Shown here one piece after another: positions 1-6,187 of a stretch of DNA of 6,187 bases. The notes beneath the pieces are model-generated. The model was not told the DNA's origin. It saw only the letters and a program-made list of their open reading frames with translations, and ran no database searches. The first letter of the stretch is position 1. The number at the start of each line of letters is the position of its first letter. The DNA is from an uncultured Alistipes sp. (GTDB lineage Bacteria > Bacteroidota > Bacteroidia > Bacteroidales > Rikenellaceae), in contig CAAGGR010000009.1 of NCBI GenBank assembly GCA_900769445.1, positions 1 to 6,187 of the forward strand. The letters are read 5' to 3'. The translations under genes were made by a program, and so were the position numbers.

Positions 1-43
1 AAAAAACACCCTTTAATAATCACTAACTAATTAAATTTACTCT
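1..43 (+). promoter_or_regulatory. AT-rich 5' leader of the SusC-like gene (partial)
   Basis: These 43 nt before the first ATG are AT-rich and contain no purine-rich Shine-Dalgarno sequence complementary to the 16S tail. Bacteroidota commonly initiate on such A/T-rich, unstructured leaders. No convincing Bacteroides-type promoter (TTTG at -33, TAnnTTTG at -7) is placed far enough upstream of the start, so the promoter and any upstream regulator gene lie outside the window. The role as a translation leader is inferred. Confidence 0.4.
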
Positions 44-3000
44 ATGAAAAGAAAATTGACTATTGGTTTGTTGTTCACGCTGGCTCTGGCGGTGTGCACA
101 ACGAATTTGATGGCAACTGAGACTTGGAGCGAGAGCACCGAGATTCAGAAGTCAGTCAAGATTTCAGGTACTGTTGTGGACGAAGCCGGCGAAGGTGTTA
201 TCGGCGCGACCGTTCAGCAGAAGGGTTCGAACAACGCTACCGCAACCGGTATCGGTGGTTCGTTCCAGTTGACAGTACCCGAAGGCGCAACCCTCGTGGT
301 TACGTACATCGGTTATCAGCCTCAGGAGATTAAAGCGGCTCAGGGTATGACCGTTACTCTCGCAGAGGACGTTAACAAGATCGAGGACGTGGTGGTGACC
401 GCCGAGTTCGGTATGAAGCGTGTAGCCCGTGCAGTGGGTTCGTCGGTTCAGAACGTGAAGGCTCAGGACATCATCGAGTCGGGTCGTACCGACTTCGTAT
501 CGGCGTTGCAGGGTCGTGTAGCAGGTATGACTGTTACCTCGACTTCGGGTATGCCCGGTGCTTCGACTCAGGTAGTACTTCGTAGTATGACCTCGTTGTC
601 GGGTAGCAACCAGCCTCTGTACGTTGTCGATGGTGTACCTATGGATAACTCGTCGTTCGATCCTCAGAATGGTTTTGCTAACTCGGACATCTCGGTACGT
701 GATATGGACTTCTCGTCACGTGGTAATGACCTTAACCCCGATGATATCGAGTCGATGACCGTCTTGAAGGGTGCTGCAGCAGCTGCACTTTACGGTTCGG
801 ATGCTTCGAACGGTGCTATCATCATCACCACCAAGAAGGGTTCTAACACTGATGGTAAGGGTAAGGTAACTTATAGCAACAACTTCTCGTTCTCGAAGGC
901 ATACGGTTGGCCCGAGGTTCAGGACAAGTACGCTAACGGTGCTTACGGTGCTACCAACTACTACTACAAGAACCGTTTTGGTGGTTTGTTCCCCGACAAC
1001 GTTAAGTTGTATGACAACGTTCAGGCAGTATTGCAGACCGGTTTCTCGCACCGTCACAATGTTTCGGTACAGGCTGGTAAGGACAAGATGTCGTTCCGTG
1101 CTTCGGCTGAGTTCTTGGACACCGAGGGTGTTATCAAGACTACCGACCTGAATCGTATGACTATCCGTATCGGTGGTAAGGCTGAGGTTAACAAGTGGTT
1201 GAACCTCGATGGTTCGGTTGCTTACATCAAGTCGTCGAACAACAAGGTAGGTCGTGGTACTAGCGGTCCTATCTACTACGCTTACTTGTGGCCTTCGGTT
1301 GACGATATGAGCCAGTGGTTGGCTGCTGACGGTTCGCACATGCGTCTGCCCGATTACTATATCGATGACGACCAGATCAACCCCTTGTTCGGTATGTACA
1401 AGAACCAGAACTATGATGAGTCGGACCGTGCAATGGCTAACTTGACCGCAGTTGTTACACCTATTAAGAATACCTTTATTCGTGCAACATTCGGTTGGGA
1501 CTTCTCGGCTTCGAACTACGTAGTTGCTAAGCACCCCTACTATCGTACTTACAACCAGACTTCGAAGGATGATGATAACAGCGGTTATTACAGCATTTCG
1601 AAGAACAACCTGAACAACGTTAACATCAACATTCTGGCAGGTTATCAGAATGGCTGGTGGGACGATAAGTTCACCTTCTCGGCACAGGTAGGTTATCACC
1701 AGATTCACCAGGAGACCAACCGTCTGTCGTCGTATGGTTCGAACTTCCTCGTAATCGACCTTCTGTCGTTGAACAACTGTACTCCTTCGACCATCACTTC
1801 GAAGAAGGCTATGACCACCCGTCGCTTGCAGGCTATCTCGGGTCAGGTTGAGCTCGGTTTCAACAAGATGGCTTACGTAACTCTGCGTGCTCGTAACGAC
1901 TGGTCGTCGACTCTGCCCAAGGAGAACAACTCGTACTTCTATCCCGCAGTTGAGGGTTCGTTCATCCTCACCGAGATCAAGGGTCTTGACAAGTCGAAGT
2001 GGTTGAACTACTTGAAGATTCGTGGTTCGTTCGCTCAGGTAGGTAAGGACGCAAGCCCGCTGTCGATTGACCCCGCATTGGAGGCAACCGGTATGACTGG
2101 TGGTGGTTATATGTACGGCTACACCGGTCCTAATAAGGCTCTGGTTCCTGAGATGAATACTTCGTATGAGGTAGGTGTTGAGGGTCGCTTCGTTGACGAC
2201 CGTATCAACCTCGACTTCACTTACTACTGGAACTTCTGCGATGATCAGATCGTAAACGGTTTCCGTATGTCGTATGCAACCGGTTTCGTACTCAACAACT
2301 TGAACGTAGGTTCGTTTAAGACTTGGGGTTGGGAAGGTCACATCGACGCTGACATTATCCGCTCGTCGGGTGGTTTCCGTTGGAACGTAGGTTTGAACTT
2401 GGCTCAGAACAAGTCGTTGGTAGTTGATCTGCCCGAGAACTTGAAGGAGTACTACAACGCTTACACTTGGAACTCGGGTAACTTGCGTAACGGTATCATG
2501 GTAGGCTATCCTATCACTACCATTACCGGTAAGGCTTATATGCGCAACAAGAATGGCGATATCCTGATTGGTAAGATTAGCGGTATCCCCGTAACCAGCG
2601 CTGACTGGACTGTAATGGGTGACCGTAACCCCTTGCTGACCGGTGGTGTTACTACTAATATGTCGTACAAGGGCTTCCGTCTGAGCGCAATGTTCTCGGG
2701 TATGTTCGGCGCAAGCGTTGTAAACGGTACTATGCGTTCGATGATGGCTTCGGGTCAGAGCTGGGAGTCGGTTCGTCTGCGTGAGAATCGCCACTATATC
2801 TTCGAGGGTGTTCTGCAGGATGGTTTGGAGAACACTGACAATCCGACCAAGAACACTATCGCAGTTGATATGTGGAAGTACGCTGGTACTTCGATCTTCA
2901 CCGGTGGTGATGAGGACTGGTTCGAGAAGAACGTTAACTACGTTAAGTTGGCTGAGGTACGTTTGCAGTACGCAGTTCCTTCGAGCTGGTTGAAGAAGGC

Positions 3001-3196
3001 TACTAAGGGCTTCATCTCGAATGCTTCGGTGTTCGTTGCTGCTAATGACCTCTGCACTTTCACCAACTACTCGGGTGTTGACCCCGTTGGTAACACTATG
3101 TCGGCAGCTGGTGGTGGTACCGGTGGTCAGGGTTACGATGTTTGGGGTATCCCCGCTCCTCGTACCTACTCGTTCGGTGTAAACCTCACTTTCTAA
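44..3196 (+). CDS. SusC/RagA-family TonB-linked outer-membrane receptor
   Basis: This 1050-residue protein is a TonB-dependent outer-membrane transporter, the barrel partner of the SusD-like lipoprotein encoded next. Residues 1-24 form a type I signal peptide (MKRK, hydrophobic core, probable cleavage after NLMA). Residues about 38-111 are a carboxypeptidase-regulatory-like beta domain (start ISGTVVDEAGEGVIGATV, then the YIGY motif). The TonB box is EDVVVTAE (114-121). The plug follows at about 124-266 and carries the family hallmarks LQGRVAGM (155-162), NQPLYVVDGVP (189-199) and KGAAAAALYGSD (242-253), ending in IIITTKKG. The rest is the beta barrel, ending in the aromatic terminal strand YSFGVNLTF, as expected for BAM-dependent insertion. 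Length is normal for the family (about 1000-1100). There is no STN domain, so direct coupling to an anti-sigma factor is unlikely. The plug arginine motif reads LRSMTS rather than the common RGxxS, and YGSDASNG replaces the common YGSRAANG; both look like subfamily variation. The start is supported by the signal peptide directly after it. Family is certain; the substrate is unknown. Confidence 0.97.
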   Translation: MKRKLTIGLLFTLALAVCTTNLMATETWSESTEIQKSVKISGTVVDEAGEGVIGATVQQKGSNNATATGIGGSFQLTVPEGATLVVTYIGYQPQEIKAAQGMTVTLAEDVNKIEDVVVTAEFGMKRVARAVGSSVQNVKAQDIIESGRTDFVSALQGRVAGMTVTSTSGMPGASTQVVLRSMTSLSGSNQPLYVVDGVPMDNSSFDPQNGFANSDISVRDMDFSSRGNDLNPDDIESMTVLKGAAAAALYGSDASNGAIIITTKKGSNTDGKGKVTYSNNFSFSKAYGWPEVQDKYANGAYGATNYYYKNRFGGLFPDNVKLYDNVQAVLQTGFSHRHNVSVQAGKDKMSFRASAEFLDTEGVIKTTDLNRMTIRIGGKAEVNKWLNLDGSVAYIKSSNNKVGRGTSGPIYYAYLWPSVDDMSQWLAADGSHMRLPDYYIDDDQINPLFGMYKNQNYDESDRAMANLTAVVTPIKNTFIRATFGWDFSASNYVVAKHPYYRTYNQTSKDDDNSGYYSISKNNLNNVNINILAGYQNGWWDDKFTFSAQVGYHQIHQETNRLSSYGSNFLVIDLLSLNNCTPSTITSKKAMTTRRLQAISGQVELGFNKMAYVTLRARNDWSSTLPKENNSYFYPAVEGSFILTEIKGLDKSKWLNYLKIRGSFAQVGKDASPLSIDPALEATGMTGGGYMYGYTGPNKALVPEMNTSYEVGVEGRFVDDRINLDFTYYWNFCDDQIVNGFRMSYATGFVLNNLNVGSFKTWGWEGHIDADIIRSSGGFRWNVGLNLAQNKSLVVDLPENLKEYYNAYTWNSGNLRNGIMVGYPITTITGKAYMRNKNGDILIGKISGIPVTSADWTVMGDRNPLLTGGVTTNMSYKGFRLSAMFSGMFGASVVNGTMRSMMASGQSWESVRLRENRHYIFEGVLQDGLENTDNPTKNTIAVDMWKYAGTSIFTGGDEDWFEKNVNYVKLAEVRLQYAVPSSWLKKATKGFISNASVFVAANDLCTFTNYSGVDPVGNTMSAAGGGTGGQGYDVWGIPAPRTYSFGVNLTF

Positions 3197-3214
3197 GCGA
3201 ATCATTAACAACGA

Positions 3215-3232
3215 ACATATAATACATATAAT
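3215..3232 (+). repeat. Tandem 9-bp repeat (ACATATAAT x2) in the susC-susD spacer
   Basis: Two exact, abutting copies of ACATATAAT occupy 3215-3223 and 3224-3232, followed by AAT and then the ATG of the SusD-like gene at 3236. The repeat makes up about half of the 39-nt spacer and yields an AU-rich, G-free stretch immediately before the start codon. Such a stretch fits Shine-Dalgarno-independent initiation in Bacteroidota. Any regulatory meaning is inference; a short AT-rich duplication can also arise by slippage. Confidence 0.55.
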
Positions 3233-3235
3233 AAT

Positions 3236-5107
3236 ATGAAAAAGATATTTGCAGGTATTATGATGTTGGCCGCAGTAGCTTTTACCAGCTGCCAGGAGTG
3301 GCTTGACGTCAACAATAATATTGATGCACCTGACTATGTAGAGTCGCACCTCTACCTTTCGGGTGTGATCCAGGAGTTCTGGAACTACTTCTATGATGCA
3401 GATGTTGCATCGACAGGTTTCACCAGAATGATGTCTGGTAGCTCGAACTTTGCTGCACACACTTACACTCAGAGTAATGATGCTGCTGGTGCAATGTGGC
3501 GTATGACCTACTGGCAGCAGGGTATGAACCTTGAGAACCTGATCAAACAGGCAGAGGCTGCTGAGCAGTGGACTATGGCCGGTATCGGTTATGCTATCAA
3601 GGCTTTCTCGTGGGACGCTTTGACTAAGTACCACGGTGACGTGATCCTGACTCAGGCTTTCGAGCCCGGTCGTACTTCGTTCGACTATGACTATCAGGAT
3701 GTAGTTTACGCTAAGGTTGCTGAGTGGTATGACACCGCTATTGCTTACCTTGAGAAAGAGGATGCTACTGTTTATGGTACTAAGTTGACCGGTAACGACT
3801 GGATCTATTTCGGTGACAAGACTAAGTGGATCAAGTTCTGCTACTCGGGTAAGATCCGCCAGCTCTCGTCGTTGGCTAACAAGAGCAACTTCGTATCGGA
3901 GATCGCTCCTGAGTTGGTTGGCTACGCTGACAAGGCTATCCTTTCGAATGCTGACAATGCAACTATCACTGTTGCTGGTGGTGGTAACGATGCTCCCTAC
4001 TCGTCGTACAACAACTACTATGGTACTTCGCGTGGTAACTTGGGTTCGGGTAGCCAGACTAGCTACGCTATCCAGGTGTTCACCGGTACTGTACCTCTGT
4101 ATGATGAGAATGGTGATAAGATCGAGTGCGAGGATACTCTGATCAACTGGGATTCGCGTTACAAGTATATGCTGAACCCCGTTCAGATCATCACCGACAC
4201 CAACGTAATGGCTGAGGGTCACTTCGATCCCCGTGTTGTTGCTAAGTTGGGTAGTATGACCGATAGCTGCTTCCAGAACATTGAGAATCTGGATTCGATC
4301 AAGCGTCACCGCTATTTCACTGGCGTTTCGCCTTGGGGTCGTAAGGCTGGTGCTAGCTCCACTTATGACGGTGAGGGTCGCTGGTTGTTCCACAACTCGG
4401 CTCCTTATATCCTGATGAACGCTGCTGAGACTAAGCTTTGCGTTGCTGAGGCTTTCTTCCGTATGGGTGATAAGGATTCGGCTCTGACTTGGTGGAAAGA
4501 GGCAATCGCTGACGATATGGAGTTCACCGCATCGTACTTGAAGCCCGGTAAGGCTGCTGCAAGCGAGGCTGAGGTAACCGGTGGTGACAAGATCACTAAG
4601 GCTGTCTTCAATCAGGCTGCTGCTGAGTACTTGGCTGGTCCTTTCGTAGGTCAGATCACTGCTGAGGAGTTGACTATGTCGCACATTATGATGCAGAAGT
4701 TTGTTGCTCTCTATCCTTGGGGTGCACACGAGATCTGGGTAGATATGCGTAAGAACTTCTACGATATCTCGTTCGAGGGTGACTATCCTTACAATGGCAA
4801 TGGTTGGAACAAGCAGGAGTTGAATCAGAAGCGCGACGACGATCCTACCAAGGTATTCAAAGGCTTCTACCTGGCTCCCGCAAACTTTGCAGGTTACCGT
4901 AGTACTTACTCGCAGACTTTGAACCTCGAGGGTTCGCCTTGCTTCCGTGTACGTCCTCGTTACAACTCGGAGTATATGTGGAACCTCCCCGGTCTGAGCG
5001 CATTGCGTCCTATCCCCGGTACAGCAGTTTACTACCACTGCTCGATTCCTTGGTTCTGCTATCCGAACGGTTATCCTGAGTCTTATCCTGATGTAACTAT
5101 CGAATAA
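3236..5107 (+). CDS. SusD/RagB-family nutrient-binding outer-membrane lipoprotein (SusD-like_2 type likely)
   Basis: This 623-residue surface lipoprotein is expected to cap the SusC-like barrel encoded 39 nt upstream and to bind the imported ligand. Residues 1-18 are a type II signal peptide with lipobox FTSC, lipidated Cys19, then QEWLDVN. A LDVN-type start soon after the cysteine is common in SusD-like proteins. An acidic residue at +3 is only a partial match to known surface-export signals. Family features are an alpha-helical N-terminal region, WIKFCYSGKIRQL (198-210), the DPR motif (331-333), a TPR-like helical pair AETKLCVAEAFFRMG (397-411), and EIWVDMRK (499-506), which matches the conserved E-x-W-x-D-x-R region near the C terminus. 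The DPR motif and overall arrangement resemble the SusD-like_2 subfamily (PF12771) more than classical SusD/RagB, from memory and without a profile search. A Tyr/Asn/Ser/Gly-rich stretch (256-277) may be a surface loop. Seven cysteines besides the lipidated one (202, 298, 345, 402, 569, 602, 608) are unusual. Family is certain; the ligand is unknown. Confidence 0.95.
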   Translation: MKKIFAGIMMLAAVAFTSCQEWLDVNNNIDAPDYVESHLYLSGVIQEFWNYFYDADVASTGFTRMMSGSSNFAAHTYTQSNDAAGAMWRMTYWQQGMNLENLIKQAEAAEQWTMAGIGYAIKAFSWDALTKYHGDVILTQAFEPGRTSFDYDYQDVVYAKVAEWYDTAIAYLEKEDATVYGTKLTGNDWIYFGDKTKWIKFCYSGKIRQLSSLANKSNFVSEIAPELVGYADKAILSNADNATITVAGGGNDAPYSSYNNYYGTSRGNLGSGSQTSYAIQVFTGTVPLYDENGDKIECEDTLINWDSRYKYMLNPVQIITDTNVMAEGHFDPRVVAKLGSMTDSCFQNIENLDSIKRHRYFTGVSPWGRKAGASSTYDGEGRWLFHNSAPYILMNAAETKLCVAEAFFRMGDKDSALTWWKEAIADDMEFTASYLKPGKAAASEAEVTGGDKITKAVFNQAAAEYLAGPFVGQITAEELTMSHIMMQKFVALYPWGAHEIWVDMRKNFYDISFEGDYPYNGNGWNKQELNQKRDDDPTKVFKGFYLAPANFAGYRSTYSQTLNLEGSPCFRVRPRYNSEYMWNLPGLSALRPIPGTAVYYHCSIPWFCYPNGYPESYPDVTIE

Positions 5108-5150
5108 TTACCAGGCAAAAGTTTCATTAACTTAAAAAACAAACTGAGAT

Positions 5151-6086
5151 ATGAAATTCTTTAAGTATATAATCATTGCAATTGCTTCGATGGTTGCACT
5201 GGTATCTTGCGAGAAGCACGGTCTGGGCTATCAGATGGAGCACATTGATACTTCGGAGAAGGCGCTGGTAGTTATCTGGCGTTTGATCCCTGAGGCGGCA
5301 ACTACAGCTAATCGTGTTTACAACATCACGATCGACGATCAGCCTTTGTGGGGTAACAACTCTACCTATATGGACGCAAGAGGTTGCAAGCCCAATCAGT
5401 CGCGTCATTACATTTTGGAGCCGGGTGACCACAATATGAAGTGGTATCTGCTCGATGGTACTTGTGTTTACGACCAGAACTTCACTGCTATCGCTGGTAT
5501 GCAGGAGGTTGTAGTTAGCGACTATAACGCTGCTCCCATCGTAGTTGATAACAACGCTGAGTATCCTCAGGATATAACTGAGCACACTGCAGAGTCGTAC
5601 CACATTCGTTTTGCGAACTTTATGTATGAGGACGAGAACTACACTATTCCTACTTACAAGTTGCAGTACTACTATCAGGATCCTACCGATCTGGAGTGGT
5701 ATCCCGCAAGTGATCCCGTAGGTTTCGGTGAGGTTTCGCCTTGGACTCGCGTTCACATTGACCAGTATGCTGAGAATCGCAACGGTTCGGCTCAGAGTGG
5801 TGCAGGTTCGAGCTATGGTTGGGCTGACAACCGCGTTGAGCATCCTGTAACCAGCGGTTCGTGCCGTATCTACTACAAGATCAAGCGTATCGAGGAGGAT
5901 GGTACTGAGAGTTGGATGACCTACAACCGTAAGAATGGTGCTGAGGCTTCGGAGACTGAGTACAAGGACTACTGGACTGCTTACGTTGGTCGTCACGAGA
6001 TCCACTATTTCCGTGGTATGCGTGTTACCAACGGTGGTACTACCAGCAACACCGCTTGCTGGATCACTCAGGCAGCGAAGTTCTAA
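5151..6086 (+). CDS. Putative surface lipoprotein, accessory to SusCD; possible tandem DUF4397-like beta domains
   Basis: I do not recognise this 311-residue protein with confidence. Residues 1-19 are a lipoprotein signal peptide (MKFFKY, hydrophobic core, lipobox LVSC), giving lipidated Cys20 followed by EKHGLGY. The mature part is rich in Tyr, Trp and Asn and appears beta-rich. It looks like two related halves: one at about 38-133, starting ALVVIWRLIP and including RHYILEPGDHNMKW and EVVVSDYN, and a second from about 149, starting SYHIRFANFM and including TYKLQYYYQDP and CRIYYKIKRIEEDG. The xxIRFxN start and the PGDHNMKWYLLDG turn recall DUF4397-type beta-sandwich domains, but this rests on memory of the fold pattern only. 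It lies 43 nt after the SusD-like gene, has the same codon use and is followed by the terminator, so it is probably co-transcribed. Downstream lipoproteins in SusCD loci are often surface glycan-binding proteins, and an accessory ligand-binding role is inferred. No catalytic motif is evident. The start is set by the signal peptide; the preceding leader is A-rich (CTTAAAAAACAAACTGAGAT). Confidence 0.85.
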   Translation: MKFFKYIIIAIASMVALVSCEKHGLGYQMEHIDTSEKALVVIWRLIPEAATTANRVYNITIDDQPLWGNNSTYMDARGCKPNQSRHYILEPGDHNMKWYLLDGTCVYDQNFTAIAGMQEVVVSDYNAAPIVVDNNAEYPQDITEHTAESYHIRFANFMYEDENYTIPTYKLQYYYQDPTDLEWYPASDPVGFGEVSPWTRVHIDQYAENRNGSAQSGAGSSYGWADNRVEHPVTSGSCRIYYKIKRIEEDGTESWMTYNRKNGAEASETEYKDYWTAYVGRHEIHYFRGMRVTNGGTTSNTACWITQAAKF

Positions 6087-6109
6087 TCATCAAACCTCTA
6101 TTTAGCCCT

Positions 6110-6144
6110 ACATCTCAGTTAGATAAAGATTACCTTTGAGATGT
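6110..6144 (+). repeat. 8-bp inverted repeat upstream of the terminator
   Basis: ACATCTCA at 6110-6117 is the exact reverse complement of TGAGATGT at 6137-6144, with a possible G-U pair extending inward (6118/6136) and a loop of about 17-19 nt. It lies between the last stop codon and the terminator hairpin. No T tract follows, so it is not a terminator by itself. In RNA it could form a 3' untranslated stem that protects the message from exonucleases; as DNA it could be a protein-binding palindrome. Both roles are inference, and a chance match is possible. Confidence 0.5.
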
Positions 6145-6151
6145 TTGGTTC

Positions 6152-6184
6152 GGTCGCTCCCCATCGCGGGAGCGACCTTTTTTT
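6152..6184 (+). terminator. Rho-independent transcription terminator
   Basis: GGTCGCTCCC (6152-6161) pairs perfectly with GGGAGCGACC (6168-6177) in a 10-bp GC-rich stem with a 6-nt loop (CATCGC), followed directly by seven T residues (6178-6184). This is a textbook intrinsic terminator, 65 nt after the stop of the third gene. There is no A tract on the 5' side, so it should act only on plus-strand transcripts. It marks the 3' end of the three-gene unit. Confidence 0.93.
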
Positions 6185-6187
6185 GTG

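Noticed and set aside
12..39. Possible Bacteroides-type promoter: TTTA (12-15) and TAAATTTA (32-39)
   Set aside because: Both elements deviate from TTTG and TAnnTTTG, the 16-nt spacing is short, and the implied transcription start would fall at or after the ATG at 44.
83..97. Cys18 in the SusC-like signal peptide (LAVC) as a lipobox
   Set aside because: Valine at -1 does not fit a lipobox, SusC proteins are barrels processed by signal peptidase I, and a good cleavage site (NLMA) follows at residue 24.
3813..4142. Short plus-strand frames inside the large genes (for example 124-333, 939-1151, 2781-2993, 3813-4142)
   Set aside because: They are out-of-frame overlaps with the SusC/SusD-like genes, with low-complexity Arg/Ser/Thr/Leu-rich translations and no independent start context.
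716..5038. A 1440-residue minus-strand reading frame as a real protein-coding gene
   Set aside because: It is the exact antisense register of two confidently identified genes. It has no recognisable domains, spans their spacer, and is explained by near absence of TTA, CTA and TCA codons.
5127..6005. A 292-residue minus-strand reading frame opposite the third gene
   Set aside because: It has the same antisense-register cause. The plus-strand frame has a signal peptide and lipobox and ends just before a terminator oriented for the plus strand.
1..6187. CRISPR arrays, tRNA/rRNA genes, insertion sequences, invertible promoter repeats
   Set aside because: No spaced direct repeats, tRNA cloverleaf, transposase-like frame or long terminal inverted repeats are visible; coding sequence fills nearly the whole window.

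Overview
The window holds one co-directional, three-gene, plus-strand transcription unit that ends in a strong intrinsic terminator. The first two genes are a SusC/RagA-family TonB-dependent outer-membrane receptor and a SusD/RagB-family nutrient-binding surface lipoprotein, a pairing diagnostic of the phylum Bacteroidota. A-rich translation leaders without a Shine-Dalgarno sequence fit this. The organism is most likely in the Bacteroidales. The very strong preference for TCG among serine codons, with GGT, CGT, AAC, AAG, CCC and TTG/CTG, suggests a moderate- to high-GC member such as a Rikenellaceae/Alistipes-like bacterium, but that is a weak inference.

Layout: 1-43 is the end of an upstream leader whose promoter lies outside the window. 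44-3196 is the SusC-like receptor. A 39-nt spacer contains an exact tandem 9-bp AT-rich repeat just before the next start. 3236-5107 is the SusD-like lipoprotein. A 43-nt A-rich spacer follows, then 5151-6086 encodes a lipoprotein of no family I recognise with confidence, possibly two beta-sandwich (DUF4397-like) repeats. 6087-6187 is a 3' untranslated region with an 8-bp inverted repeat, then a 10-bp GC-rich hairpin with a 7-T tract. No gap without a gene exceeds 101 nt.

How the genes work together: in known SusCD complexes the SusD lipoprotein is a lid over the SusC barrel, captures a ligand at the cell surface and hands it to the barrel, which imports it using TonB-ExbBD energy. The third lipoprotein sits where PUL loci often encode a surface glycan-binding protein, so an accessory binding role is the leading hypothesis. 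There are no glycosidases, peptidases, sigma/anti-sigma factors or other regulators in the window, so the substrate (glycan, peptide or other) cannot be assigned. The SusC protein has no N-terminal STN signalling domain, so FecR-type trans-envelope signalling is not expected.

No clearly new system is seen. The points most worth a second look are the unassigned third lipoprotein, the cysteine- and aromatic-rich C-terminal tail of the SusD-like protein, the tandem leader repeat, the extra 3' hairpin, and the 4.3-kb stop-free antisense frame, which codon bias explains.
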